DNA of 64,000 nt from Craterostigma plantagineum (taxonomy: Eukaryota; Streptophyta; Magnoliopsida; Lamiales; Linderniaceae). The notes under the pieces were generated by a model. It saw nothing but the letters and a program-made list of their open reading frames with translations, had not been told where the DNA came from and ran no database searches. The stretch covers positions 19,655,501 to 19,719,500 of the forward strand of contig JAPQWV010000017.1 of NCBI GenBank assembly GCA_027422505.1, given 5' to 3'. A program made the position numbers and the translations under genes. Shown one piece after another: positions 47,401 to 57,469 of this stretch. Every line of letters begins with the position of its first letter. Position 1 is the first letter of the stretch.

Positions 47401-48670
47401 TCTTGTCAAACACTGGCCAATCCGACAATTAGATGTCAAAAATGCGTTTTTACATGGCTATATCAATGAAGCTATTTACATGGAACAACCGCCAGGTATG
47501 TCTGATTCTCACTTTCCAAATTATGTTTGCAAACTTGAACGTGCTTTATATGGACTTAAACAAGCACCTCGTGCTTGGTTCGATAGGCTTAGTAAATTTT
47601 TGCTTTCATGTGGCTTCTTTTGTAGCCTCGCTGACCCTTCCCTTTTTATCTGTCACTCTAGTAAAGGTGTTCTTGTCTTATTATTATACGTTGACGATAT
47701 GCTTCTTACAGGATCTTCTAATGATATTGTCACTTCTTTTATTAAAACATTAAGCTATGAATTCTCGATGAAGGACCTTGGACCAGTTCATCATTTTCTA
47801 GGAGTTGAGATATCTTCCACGTCTAATGGGTTGCATCTTTCTCAATCACACTATGCGCTTACCATCCTGGAGCGGTCCAACATGTTAGACTGCAAACCCA
47901 TGCCAACTCCGCTCGACGTCAAGTTACAACCCTCGACCGATGCGCCTCCTCTCGAAGATCCCAGCCATTATCGTGGGATCGTGGGAGCACTTCAGTATTT
48001 GACTCTCACGCGTCCGGATTTGTCTTACTGTGTTAACTATGTCTCTCAGTTTATGCATGCACCGACGATCGCTCACATGAAACTCGTCCATCGGATCCTT
48101 CGCTACCTAAAGGGCACGATCTCCACTGGTTTACATCTCACTTCTACAACTACTCTCACATTGTCAGCTTTCTCTGATGCTGATTGGGCAGGATGTCCCA
48201 CGACACGACGCTCGACTACTGGCTATTGCACATTTCTCGGCTCCAATATTATTTCTTGGTGTGCTAAGAAGCAACATACTATCTCGCGCTCCAGTACCGA
48301 AGCAGAATATCGTGCTATGGCTAATACAGCAGCCGAGCTTACCTGGCTTACCTACATTCTCAATGATCTTCGCATCCCCGTTCAACCGCCACCAACGATC
48401 TACTGTGACAATATCAGTGCTTTGTACATGACAGTCAATCCAGTCTTTCATGCACGCAGTAAACATATAGAACTGGACTACCATTTTGTACGTGAACGTG
48501 TTGCTATTGGGCTACTTGTTACTAAACATATTCCTTCGACGGATCAACTTGCCGACCTCTTCACCAAATCGGTCTCGAAAGCTACACTGGCTTCGTTTCG
48601 CGCCAAACTGTGCCTTCAACCTCGGCTCAGTTTGCGGGAGGGTATTGGCAATATAATATCAAGTGGATGA
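44408..48670 (+). pseudogene. gag-pol of the GRDP-exon Copia, two frameshifts
   Basis: Gag starts at 44408, 9 bp after the primer site (MASLSLNVGNFV). The frame runs to 45712 with a knuckle-like C-x2-C...C (CQYCDKPGYVAKIC, Tyr in place of the zinc-binding His) near 45305 and protease SDTGASNHMT near 45445. It shifts near 45635, continues 45640-46128 (integrase finger IWHQRLGHP...CDSC; HCDLWGP), breaks again near 46125, and then runs open for 838 codons, 46154-48670: integrase core (FHSDGGGEF, QTGMVERRHR), reverse transcriptase (YVDDMLLTGSS near 47690), RNase H (STEAEYRAMA, TKSVS). Both breaks are single-base changes in A-rich runs. The last codons extend into the 3' LTR. Confidence 0.9.
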
Positions 48671-49004
48671 CCTAGGAGTAATAAGGCGAATCCCACAAAT
48701 TATGGAGTGATAAGGGGGATTAGGTCAATCCACTAATTATGGAGAAATAAGGCGATATCAATCAGAAGATTTAGTCAAAGGTTATGGATGGTATCAAGGA
48801 TCCCAAATAGTAATATATTCTCTTACATATGGTAGTCTGGTCAATAAGGAAAAAAATATCTCTCTATTTAGTGCTCATTATTATGATTGATTGTGATTGA
48901 TTCTGCTACGATGTACTCTATATATATGCTCATCGATTGTAATAGTTTTAAGCAACCAGTCAATAAAATATTCATTAGTCTTTTCTCGATTTCAGTTTTT
49001 CTCT
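48643..49004 (+). repeat. 3' LTR of the GRDP-exon Copia
   Basis: 362 bp, no difference seen from the 5' LTR. It is preceded by GCGGGAGGG. Confidence 0.93.
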
Positions 49005-50685
49005 GAACCGTTATTATTACAAACGACGAAAACCGTGAAAAAACATTCGAAGTTGTCGAGGTCATGTTGGAGTTTGTCGCCGTAAGGAATATTCCCGAGG
49101 GGCGCGGAGGAAATCTCGTGGTGTCCTTCGACAAGGCGGGGCCCGACGTTTTCTTTAATGCAACGCGAAGAAGCCTTGCGATTTCCTCGGAGTGCGGCGA
49201 GAAGCGAGTCGCTAGTTTCCGGTGCGAGCCGACGGGAGATTTCGCGTTCGAACTCTTCTCGACGTCCTCGGGTCGGTGGAGCCGCCCCGAAGCTCTGGGC
49301 GTTGCTTCGGTGTCTATAGAAGACATTCTTCGCTCGGGCTCGAATTTTCTTACGATGGAGAAATGGCTCGATCTCGGGCCGAAGAACGACGTCGGCCTAA
49401 GGGTGGCCTTGTCCGTTACTACGCCAATGCAAGCGCCGTATGTAATGAATGTGATTCGTCCGAAGATGCCCTCGTACAAAAATTCTTGCCTTTTCCCGTT
49501 CTCGACTAAGGCCAACTTTGCGAAAAGCGGAACCCGCGTGGTCGACAGTGCAGGGCGTTCGTTTCTCGTCCTGCAGATGAGGTAATTTTTTTCCGCATCT
49601 TCGTTGTAATTGTGCATTTGGTATGCGGAATTCGATGCATATGGTACGCTTAGTGTTGTATTATTACACTTTTCCTTTCTTTTTTTTGTCCATCGAATTT
49701 CACATGCCAAAACGCACCCTAAGTCTTTGAAGCAAGACAAGACATGTCTGAACGTCTGCATTTACAAAAAGGGAGTCGAGGAATAAAATGGAATGTAAGA
49801 AAACCGTGGTGGGGATCGACGGCTCGGGCAAAGCTCGGGTATTTGCCGAGTCTCTAGGCAGTTCGGATTGGTCTCTGGTGATTTCTCCGTGGGCCTTTGA
49901 GAAGCCGGAAAATGGCAAGCTCAACGATGACAAAGATGACGACCATCTCTTGGAACTTACGGGTCCTTACAGCGTATGTTCTTACGATTTTTTATCAGAG
50001 AAAAGTGCGTCGATAAAAGACGATGAATTTCGTGAACTAAACGTTTATATATGATTCGCAGGTAAGACTTTACGGCGGCGGAAGGCTCGACTATGAGCAA
50101 AGGCGCTGCAACGAGAATGAATCTCGCCTTATTACAGCCGTGAAATTCTCCCCGGCGTATCCTTACGGAGAGGCCGTTGCGCTACTCGACCTCAATTTGG
50201 GCACTGTTGAAGTAGTTTCGAATTCTTTTTTTTATATTGTCCCTAAAAAATTTCTTCACATTATTGATGTAATTTCTTGAATTGGTTGGCAGGCTAAAGA
50301 AGAGTGGTTCTTATTGCCCGGAATACTGCTGGCATTCGTACTCGGAGATTCGTCCACAAAGAAGAAAGGTTATAATAGCCCGTTCATAGGGAGCAAAATC
50401 CCGAGACTGAGTGCAAAGGGCGGCTCGGGCGGCTGTGGCGGAGGTTGCGGCGGCGGTGGGTGTGGTGATTCCGGCGGGTGCGGTGGTGGCGGAGGCGGTG
50501 GTTGTGGGAACGGAATGGCCGGAAAATGCGGCGGCTGTGGCAGCGGCGGTGGTTGTGGAGGAGGTTGCGGGAATGGGGTAGCTGTGAAATGTGGCGGCTG
50601 TGGTGGAGGTTGTGGCGGCGGCGGTGGTTGTGGTGGTGGAGGCAGATTAGGCCAGGCGAGCGGTGGTGGTGTTAGTGTTTCTTGA

Positions 50686-50967
50686 TGCGAGGGTTCTAAT
50701 GTTTTCTTTCATTTTTAAAAAAAAAAAATTGTGTTGGTTGGTTATATGGTATGCAAATTGCAATAAAATAAATTGAGCTTTGCTGTTTCTATTTTGTGTG
50801 TGCGTGTGCTAAGAACTCTCACATGAACGTTATACGATGTTGTCTGATGCAAGTTTTTACGGTGCTTGTTGTGCCCTTTAATTGTGTGCAAAAGTGTCTG
50901 TTGATAATTTGAACAATGAAATATTTAAACCTACGATTGAAAGCTTCTTCCATAGTGATGATGCCTG
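50686..50967 (+). other. 3' untranslated region of GRDP
   Basis: An A-rich tract at 50717-50730 and AATAAAATAAA at 50762-50772, a good poly(A) signal about 75 bp past the stop codon. It ends at the hAT MITE duplication. Confidence 0.6.
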
Positions 50968-50975
50968 CTAGAAAC

Positions 50976-51421
50976 TAGAGCTCGCAATTGGGCCCGCCGG
51001 GCGGGCGGGCTGCCATTTCTCAGGCCCGCCAGGAAGCGGGTCAAGGCTGTCAAGCCTGCACGGGCCGCGGGCGCCCGTCAGGTATAAATTAAATAATTTT
51101 TTATTAAAATAATGATATAAATAGTATATAAGTTTTAATATTTTTGAGCTCCGATTTTTAATTAATCAAGTTTAATAATATAAATAAATTATTGTTAACG
51201 AGGTTAGTTATGATTAGAATTAATTTCGACCTTAAATATTTAATTTTTATTTTTCTATTTTTTATTTTTTCTCCTCTTCTTTTATTTTTTTAGTTTTGGG
51301 CGGGCCAGGCCCGCCATGCCCGTTACCCGTATCTAGGGCGGGGCGGGCCTTCATTTTTCAGGCCCTTCGGACGGCGGGCTACGTGCCGCCGCGCCCCGCC
51401 GGCGCGTTTTTGACAACTCTA
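50976..51421. mobile_element. hAT-superfamily MITE, GGGCGGGCC-rich
   Basis: 446 bp. Ends are TAGAGCTCGCAA at the left and TAGAGTTGTCAAAAACG reading in from the right. They are flanked by the perfect 8-bp duplication CTAGAAAC (50968-50975 and 51422-51429). Subterminal DNA is packed with GGCGGGCC/GGCCCGCC words around an AT-rich core. No transposase. It lies about 290 bp past the GRDP stop codon. Confidence 0.9.
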
Positions 51422-51429
51422 CTAGAAAC

Positions 51430-51960
51430 TAGATGTCGTCTTACAATAAAAGTTTCTCCATAATCTATGATATTCAACATCATAGTAACGGAGAAATGCT
51501 TTACTAGTAAGGTGTTTAGCCGCGTTCTAGATTGGGTTCCCTGTTTGGACTGTCGGTTTTAGACAGATCTCTGGTCCCTAAAGACAGTTTATGTTCGTCG
51601 CTATCGAGCACACACGATATCGCGTGCTTGAACTCAACTGTTATGAGTTTAACTGAGTTCCAATAGAGTCGGCTCGACTCATTTTTCACCTCTAGTTCGC
51701 ATGTTCCGAACATTAATGTTGGTTTGCAGAATGGGTCCAAAATTAAGTAGAATTTGTTGAAATGCCTGCGGTAATGCTTTGGTATTTATTCAGTTCAACA
51801 TTTTTGTCTTTTAACTAAATGTATTATAGTACCTCTTTTTTTAATGTGATGGAACCTCATGCATTATTGCTTGTACGTTTTTGCATGATTTGTCTTTGCA
51901 GTAGAATTATTCATTTTACTTTATTATGTATACATATATGTGAGGAGCAAAGATCAAATT
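51430..51960. other. intergenic, no gene seen
   Basis: AT-rich flank between the MITE and the next Copia. ORFs at 51516-51740 and 51819-52079 show no domain; the second runs into the LTR. Confidence 0.6.
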
Positions 51961-52427
51961 TGTGGAGAAATTTTGCTGGTAATGAAACAGATAAAGCAGC
52001 TTGCAGCCGAAGAGTTAGAAGTCGTCGATGTGCTCATGAAGAAATTGCTGACAGGAAAGCAACTATGAGAACGTGGTAGCTAGCGACGATTTTCAGCTGG
52101 GGTGTTAAAGAACACACACGTGCAATTAGTTGGAAAGCGTGAAGGCGATTTCTCAGTGAATAGGAGCAGCAAGTGGCGGGAAAATCATATCGTTCATCTT
52201 ATTCTTTTGACTTGTAACAAAAATTGCAGATTATAGCCATGTAAATTCTCTCAAAGTAATCAAAAAGCCTACATCGCAAGATACGAACCACGTTAACTTC
52301 TTATTTCCATTTTCGTTTACTGATTCTCGTCAAGATTCGCACATACAAAAGCGATCTGAAAATCCGGTTCAATCACACGAAAAGCGTTAGCGGTACATTG
52401 GGTAATTTCGGTCTGATTCTCCAACAA
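51961..52427 (+). repeat. 5' LTR of the deleted Copia
   Basis: 467 bp, pair of 54435-54913, which has an extra segment near 54750 (AGCTTGTTCTTGGTCACGTG region). Confidence 0.85.
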
Positions 52428-52458
52428 GTGGTGCGGTGAGCGTGGATCGATACACAGG

Positions 52459-53870
52459 ATGAATTCGAAGTTCGACATAGACAAATTTATCGGATCAAAT
52501 GATTTCGACCTGTGGCGGGTGAAGATGGAGGCGTTGTTGATCCATCAGGGATTAGAAGATGCGATCAAGGATGCCGAGGTAGTGACAGTGATGGAGGATC
52601 GAAAGGAGGTACCTGTGGCAACGACGGCCGAGCCGACTGATTTGAAGATATCTCAAAAGGCTCGAAGTATCATAATGTTGAGCCTCGGTGACAAAGTTCC
52701 GAGGAAAGTTTCGAAGGAGAAGACGACGAAGAAGCTGTGGAAGAAACTTGAGAGTCTATAGTTGACAAAGACTTTGGCGAATCGTCTCTATTTGAAGCAG
52801 GCTTTGTATTCGTTCAAGATGGTTGAGGAGAAACTGATTGAATAGCAAATGGATACGCTCAATAAGATGCTTTTCGATCTTGAGAGTATTGGGTAAAACA
52901 GAGAGGAAGAGGATAAACCCTACTTCTTCTTTGCTCGCTGCCCAAGAGTTATTCAACCTTCAAGGATTCGATGTTGTACGGGAGAGATGAGATGACACTC
53001 AATGACGTTCAATCGACGATAAGTTTCATGGTGTTCAATAACAAGATTGATAGCAAGGTTGAGGTGGAGTCAAGTGGCGCTGAGGGGTAAAATTTCGACA
53101 AGTACAAGAGCAAAAAAGACAAGGAGTCGATATCAAGAAACAAGGTGTTCAAATGCTTTCATTGTCATGAACAAGGACACCTCAAGAGACAGTGTCCTAA
53201 TAGCTGAAGCATCATTATTGATGGATGGATATGAATCTGCTAAGGTGTTAATTGTGGGTAAAAATATGCCTGAAGCTACCTGGATCTTGGACTCGGGATG
53301 CGCGTATAATATGAGCAATGATAGGTCCTTGTTCAAGGGTCGAAAGATGAGGCTTTGAGCAGGTTCAACTGGAAACTGCAGGTAGAAACTGTGACTGAGA
53401 AGAAGGTTAAGCTGCTTCGAACGGACAATGGGTTGGAGTTTTGCTCAAAGGATTTTGATGAATTTTGCAAGTCCGAGGGTGTGACTAGGCATAGGATTGT
53501 GCCCTATACCCCGAAACAGAATGGTTTAGCTGAGAGATACAACCGAACGTTGCTGGAAAGGACTTGATGCATGATGTTCGCAGCAAGTGTTGCAAAGAGA
53601 TTCTGGGCAGAGGCTGTGACTAAATCGGCTTATTTGATTAATAGAAGTCCATCTACTACTCTTGGGTTTAAAATACCTGAGGAAATATGGACAGGACGAC
53701 AGCAAAGCTTGCAGCACCTCAAGATATTCGTTGCATTGATTATGCTCATTCAAGGACCGACAAACTTGAAGCTCGGGCTGTTAAGTGCATATTTGTGGGA
53801 TATCCCCAGGGCGTCAAAGGCTACAAGTTGTGGTGCCTATAACCTGATATGGGAAGGAGCATAATAAGTA
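52459..53870 (+). pseudogene. gag-protease-integrase remnant of the deleted Copia
   Basis: 52459-52761 gives gag (FIGSNDFDLWRVKMEALL at the start). The knuckle [14 protein letters not shown] is at about 53146, protease WILDSGCAYNMS near 53281, then a jump straight to the integrase core (LLRTDNGLEF near 53415, QNGLAERYNRTLLE near 53519, FWAEAVTKSAYLINRSP near 53600). The integrase zinc finger, reverse transcriptase and RNase H are missing. There are stops at 52759, 53356 and 53565. Only trans-supplied enzymes could have moved it after the deletion. Confidence 0.8.
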
Positions 53871-54434
53871 GAGATGTGGTGTTCAATGAGAAGGAAATAC
53901 CCTGCAAAACACAGAAGAAAAGCAGCTCTTAATCAGAAAATTTGGAAAACGCTTGTTCTGTGGAACTTGAAGAGGAATATCTAGCTTCGAGGGGTGATGA
54001 GGATCTTGAAGCGATGGCTGACCTAATAACTGGCTAGGTGAGGTTGAGAAGATATAGAGCTAGAGCGAAACAACCTGGTTAGAGACAGTAGGGAGGTGAA
54101 AGCTCCAACTCGATATGGAGGTGAAAGCTCCAACTCGATATGGATTTGCTGATACTATTGCTTATGCTTTTACAGCTGCAGGTGGAGTTGTCTAGGTAAC
54201 ATGTTCAGGAAATGAAGCTGAGACAAGGAGTAATGACAGCTAACGGTTTACAGCTGTGAAAAAGGAGTTGAGCAAGGAGCTGGAGCAGATAAAGTTGCCA
54301 GCTGAGATGGTTTCAAGCACCAAGTCTGATGCGTGCTTGAGATCATTCGGCTGGTGTGTATCTTCACTGAGAAGAGGGAAAGTAGACCAAGAATGAGGAA
54401 CAAAGATTTGACTTTGAGGTGGAGGGATCATATA
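53871..54434 (+). other. decayed 3' internal part of the deleted Copia
   Basis: Short broken frames, with a 24-bp immediate duplication (GGAGGTGAAAGCTCCAACTC at 54092 and again at 54117). No recognisable reverse transcriptase. Confidence 0.5.
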
Positions 54435-54913
54435 TGTGGAGAAGTTTTGCTGGTAATGAAACAGATAAAGCAGCTTGTAGCCGAAGAGTTAGAAGTCGTC
54501 GATGTGCACATGAAGAAATCGTGACAGGAAAGCAACTAATGAGAACGTGGTAGCTAGCGACGATTTTCAGCTGGGTGTTAAAGATCACACACGTGCAATT
54601 AGTTGGAAAGCGTGAAGGCGATTTCTCAATGAATAAATGGAGTGGCAAGTGGCGGGAAAATCATATCGTTCATCATCTTTGTTTGACCTGTAACAGAAAT
54701 TGCAGATTATAGCTATGTAAATTCTCTCAAAGTAATCAGAAAAGCTTGTTCTTGGTCACGTGGAGTAGATCGCAAGATTGAACCACGTAAACTTCTTGTT
54801 CCCATTTTCGTTTACTGTTTCGTCACGATTCGCACATACAAAAGCAATCCGAGAATCCGATTCAATCACACGAAAGCGTTAGCGGTGGGTAATTTCGGTC
54901 TGATTCCCCAACA
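54435..54913 (+). repeat. 3' LTR of the deleted Copia
   Basis: 479 bp, ends GATTCCCCAACA. Confidence 0.85.
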
Positions 54914-55849
54914 ATATATATATTCTACATATACATATTGTTTTGAAATAGTTTCGGAGTAAAATGTATGACTAGTGGAATCTGAACTTAACCATTTGTA
55001 AATTGATATGTTGTAATTTCTAAATTATTTAATCAAATAGTCAATATATTTAATGAATTTTCCAACGCAGTCATCATAGTCTCTTCCCCAATTCCAACTA
55101 AGTTGAGTCTAAAACAAATTTGAAGATCATTTTGAAGATCATTGTTGGCTATGGATATGAAACTAGCCGACTTCTAGTGGAACAATCATCTGACTTATGC
55201 ATCTTGTCTTAAGTTCATATGTCTTAAGTTCATATAGACGGTGATGGTCAAGGACACTAGGATTGACTAAGTGCGGGACACTTGTGAAATTTGTTTAAAA
55301 TTAAGGTTAATAGGATAAAAATAGCTTCAGGTGAAACAAGGGAGGCTAAATTGGTCAATGATACTATTCGGAGACCATTTTAAATTTCTCCCTAATTAGT
55401 TCTCTATATACATTGGCGCCTGCTATTATTTTAATAATAATGAATTTGGTAGCATGTGATGTAAGAACTTCGATTTGACAAATGCACATCACGTCATTTT
55501 CCTTTTTTTTTAAATTATCGAAAAAATTCATTGGCTGAGATTCCTCTCCTAACATTAGGGATAGGGTCACAATTTTTATCATTCATTATCAAATTATTGA
55601 AACAGGGAACTGTTTTTTTCACTTCACCTGTGTGCTATATGTCCGTATCCATGTTAAATTATTTTTCTTTTTTCTTTTTTTTTTAATGAAACATTAATCG
55701 TTAAAAAACCTTTGACAATTATCAACTTGTAATGAATGTAACACAAAATAAATATAATGTCTAAGATGTTTGAGAATGAGCAATATTGTAACTTCCATAA
55801 ATATAAACTAAAAATAAACAAGAGAAGTAAGTAGGCAGATGAAAAATAA
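54914..55849. other. intergenic, no gene seen
   Basis: AT-rich. At 55110-55190 it carries GATCATTTTGAAGATCATT and CGACTTCTAGTGGAACAATCAT, related to wording at 3940-4000, so it is probably an old dispersed repeat. A short direct repeat (TCTTAAGTTCATATG) is at 55207 and 55221. Confidence 0.5.
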
Positions 55850-56491
55850 ATGGAGCTCACCCGCTCGCCATTGCCATCATAATCATCTCTTCGAAGAACT
55901 GATAATGGCTCCAAAAATGGAAATCAGTAGCAGTGTTCCCGACGACGACGATGACGTTGGCTTTCTATCAAACACTTGGGCTGCACTACTCAATCCTCTC
56001 GACAACCATCATCAGCAGCAGGGCAACCCTTCGTTCTCAGATCTCACTCCATCCTCAGATTTCGTGACCAAAAACGACGACGGCGACCTGCGCTGACCAT
56101 TCCGTGAATTTCACCCTTTCCTCGACGCCCTGGCTTCGCCGGAGTTCTGCTGCTCGTACTTCGTCGACGACGACTGTCATTTCCCAGCTCCTATAATGCC
56201 GATGCTTCAGCAAGAGTGCTACGATGCTCCTGGGTTTCTCGGCTGTGCTGCTGCTAATGCTGATTTGAGCAGCTACGGATCGAAGATTGGGGCGATAGGG
56301 AGCAGCTGATGCCCGATTTGGGGAACATTGTGGAAGTCGGCCAAGCGAATCTGTACGGCGACGGCGAGAGGAAGAGTAAGGCGAGGAAATTAGACGGCCA
56401 GCCATCGAAGAACCTCATGGCTGAGAGAAGCGAAGGAAGAGGTTGAATGATCGCCTCTCAGTGCTTCGATCGATCGTCCCCAAAATCAGCA
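55850..56491 (+). pseudogene. bHLH transcription factor, exon 1 remnant (ICE/SCREAM or bHLH93-like)
   Basis: An ATG at 55850 (MELTRSP) and an HLFEELIMAPK block in another frame suggest an early frameshift. An acidic, Asn/His-rich N-terminal region follows, with stops at 56094-56096 and 56308-56310. The basic helix starts SKNLMAER near 56400 and, after a frame shift, continues RRKRLNDRLSVLRSIVPKISK to 56491, where AAG|GTAATT is a good splice donor at the position where this family has an intron. The DNA-binding Glu and Arg of the basic region survive. The second helix and C-terminus are not found before the Gypsy LTR. The intact splice donor argues for a decayed genomic copy, not a processed one. 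Confidence 0.8.
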
Positions 56492-56509
56492 AGGTAATTT
56501 GTTACCCTC

Positions 56510-57431
56510 GGGTTTTATAGCTGGGGGTAAAATAACGTTAACTATCAAATAGCCCGCGAATGGCGAGGCGTGAAGAGAGTGTCGGGTTAGGGTAATCGAA
56601 CCCGAGAAGGGGCGGAAGGGCCCGATCAGGCCTTCCCGGGGAAGAACAAGGGACAGACCAGAAAGAAGTCTCCGAAAAGACTAGGGAGGTCGGAGTACCT
56701 GAGGAAGCTCGCCGGGGGTCATGTGGCGAAAGACGTAAGGACAAGAACTTGGTCGGGAGCCTGACCAAGGCGTATGGACACGAGGGAAATAGGCCTTATG
56801 TAAGTCCGGGCAGGTTGCCTTAAGGCCGAGTAAAGATAACTCGATCAAAGTAGAAGGGAAGGGTCAAGGAAGTAAGACCAGAGTCGTGATTCATCGGGCG
56901 AGTTACGAACCCGAGCAGGAGGTTGTCGCTGGGAAGAGAATGAGTCAGAGGGGAAAACTGATGACATGAGAACGTGGGATGATGGAAGGACCACGTTGGT
57001 TGTCGCTGGGAAGAGAATGAGTCAGAGGGGAAAACTGATGACGTGAGAACGTGGGATGATGGAAGGACCACGTTCCCTCCGGGAGGCTCGCGAGAAATGG
57101 GGGCCAGGGTGGAAGACTAGGTCATGGCGAGGCAAGACGAGGTGGGTATAAATATGACGGTTAGTTCACTTCCTAGGTACGCTTTACAAACTACCAAAAA
57201 CTAATTTATGAGCCAACACACCTGTTTTTCCACCCATTTTCTGACTTAAGCATCGGAGGGGATATGCCGGCACCAACCCCGACCCCCTTCTGACGTGTTT
57301 CTGAGTTTGTGAGTGTTAGGCTTGACGTAGATAGTCGACGGAGAGCGAGAGACTCGCGCCAAGGAGGTTACGAGGGAAGAACAACTGTCTTAGTCGCCGT
57401 TTCAAAAGGTCATTTTATGCGGTCCACATCA
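56510..57431 (+). repeat. 5' LTR of the Tat Gypsy (left end uncertain)
   Basis: Ends in CACATCA before the primer site. TATAAATA near 57149 is the TATA candidate. It contains a 77-bp tandem duplication (56922-56998 and 56999-57075) differing at one base (GATGAC(A/G)TGAG). Confidence 0.7.
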
Positions 57432-57433
57432 AT

Positions 57434-57451
57434 TGGCACCGTCTGTGGGAC
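57434..57451 (+). other. primer-binding site of the Tat Gypsy
   Basis: TGGCACCGTCTGTGGGA, two bases after the LTR; this is the usual primer-site wording of Tat/Athila-type elements, with one A where G is more common. Confidence 0.75.
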
Positions 57452-57469
57452 GATATATCAATAACATCA

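Larger units (their letters stand above)
44025..49004 (+). mobile_element. Ty1/copia with non-canonical TA...CT termini in a GRDP exon
   Basis: 4980 bp. The 362-bp LTRs are identical by eye. LTR starts TATTGGCAAT and ends TTTTTCTCT, so its ends are TA...CT rather than TG...CA. The boundaries are fixed independently by the target duplication GAACC (44020-44024 and 49005-49009), the primer site after the 5' LTR and the purine tract GCGGGAGGG before the 3' LTR. It is in the same orientation as GRDP. The coding region looks Retrofit/Ale-like. It is among the youngest insertions in the window. Confidence 0.93.
42425..50685 (+). pseudogene. GRDP: glycine-rich domain protein (GRDP), disrupted by a stop codon and a Copia insertion
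   Basis: Exons: 42425-42445, 42557-42717, 42805-42922, 43031-43282, 43638-44024 continuing at 49010-49581, 49772-49973, 50062-50211, 50293-50685 (752 codons with stop if the insertion is ignored). The N-terminal GRDP domain shows EYEWKEAQSIEVSVDLLIAA, PLVVPLDCEWVWHCHRLNP and YDIDLIWHAHQLHP. The middle is the C2-like part (MLEFVAVRNIPEG to SGTRVVDSAGRS). The last exon encodes a Gly/Cys tail with about 13 Cys. Plant GRDPs are linked to growth and stress responses; biochemical role unclear. Lesions: TGA at 43875-43877 (codon 264), where relatives as I recall have Arg; and a Copia at 44025-49004. Other introns are GT-AG and later exons stay in frame, so loss is recent. The exon 6 acceptor (AAAAG|GGAGTC) is a guess. 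Confidence 0.88.
51961..54913 (+). mobile_element. internally deleted Ty1/copia element (2.95 kb)
   Basis: LTRs at 51961-52427 and 54435-54913 (TGTGGAGAA...CCAACA). They share most of their length but differ by many substitutions and several indels, so this is an older insertion. A primer-like site (AGTGGTGCGGTGAGCG) follows the 5' LTR and a GGTGGAGGGATCA tract precedes the 3' LTR. The inside keeps gag, protease and integrase parts only. Flanks AAATT and ATATA do not form a duplication. Confidence 0.85.

Noticed and set aside
48868..49761. Minus-strand ORF of 297 codons
   Set aside because: Antisense shadow of the GC-rich GRDP exon plus LTR; no domain, while the plus strand has clear GRDP coding.
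50478..50675. Trp/Arg-rich ORF in the GRDP tail
   Set aside because: Alternative frame of the Gly-Cys repeat.
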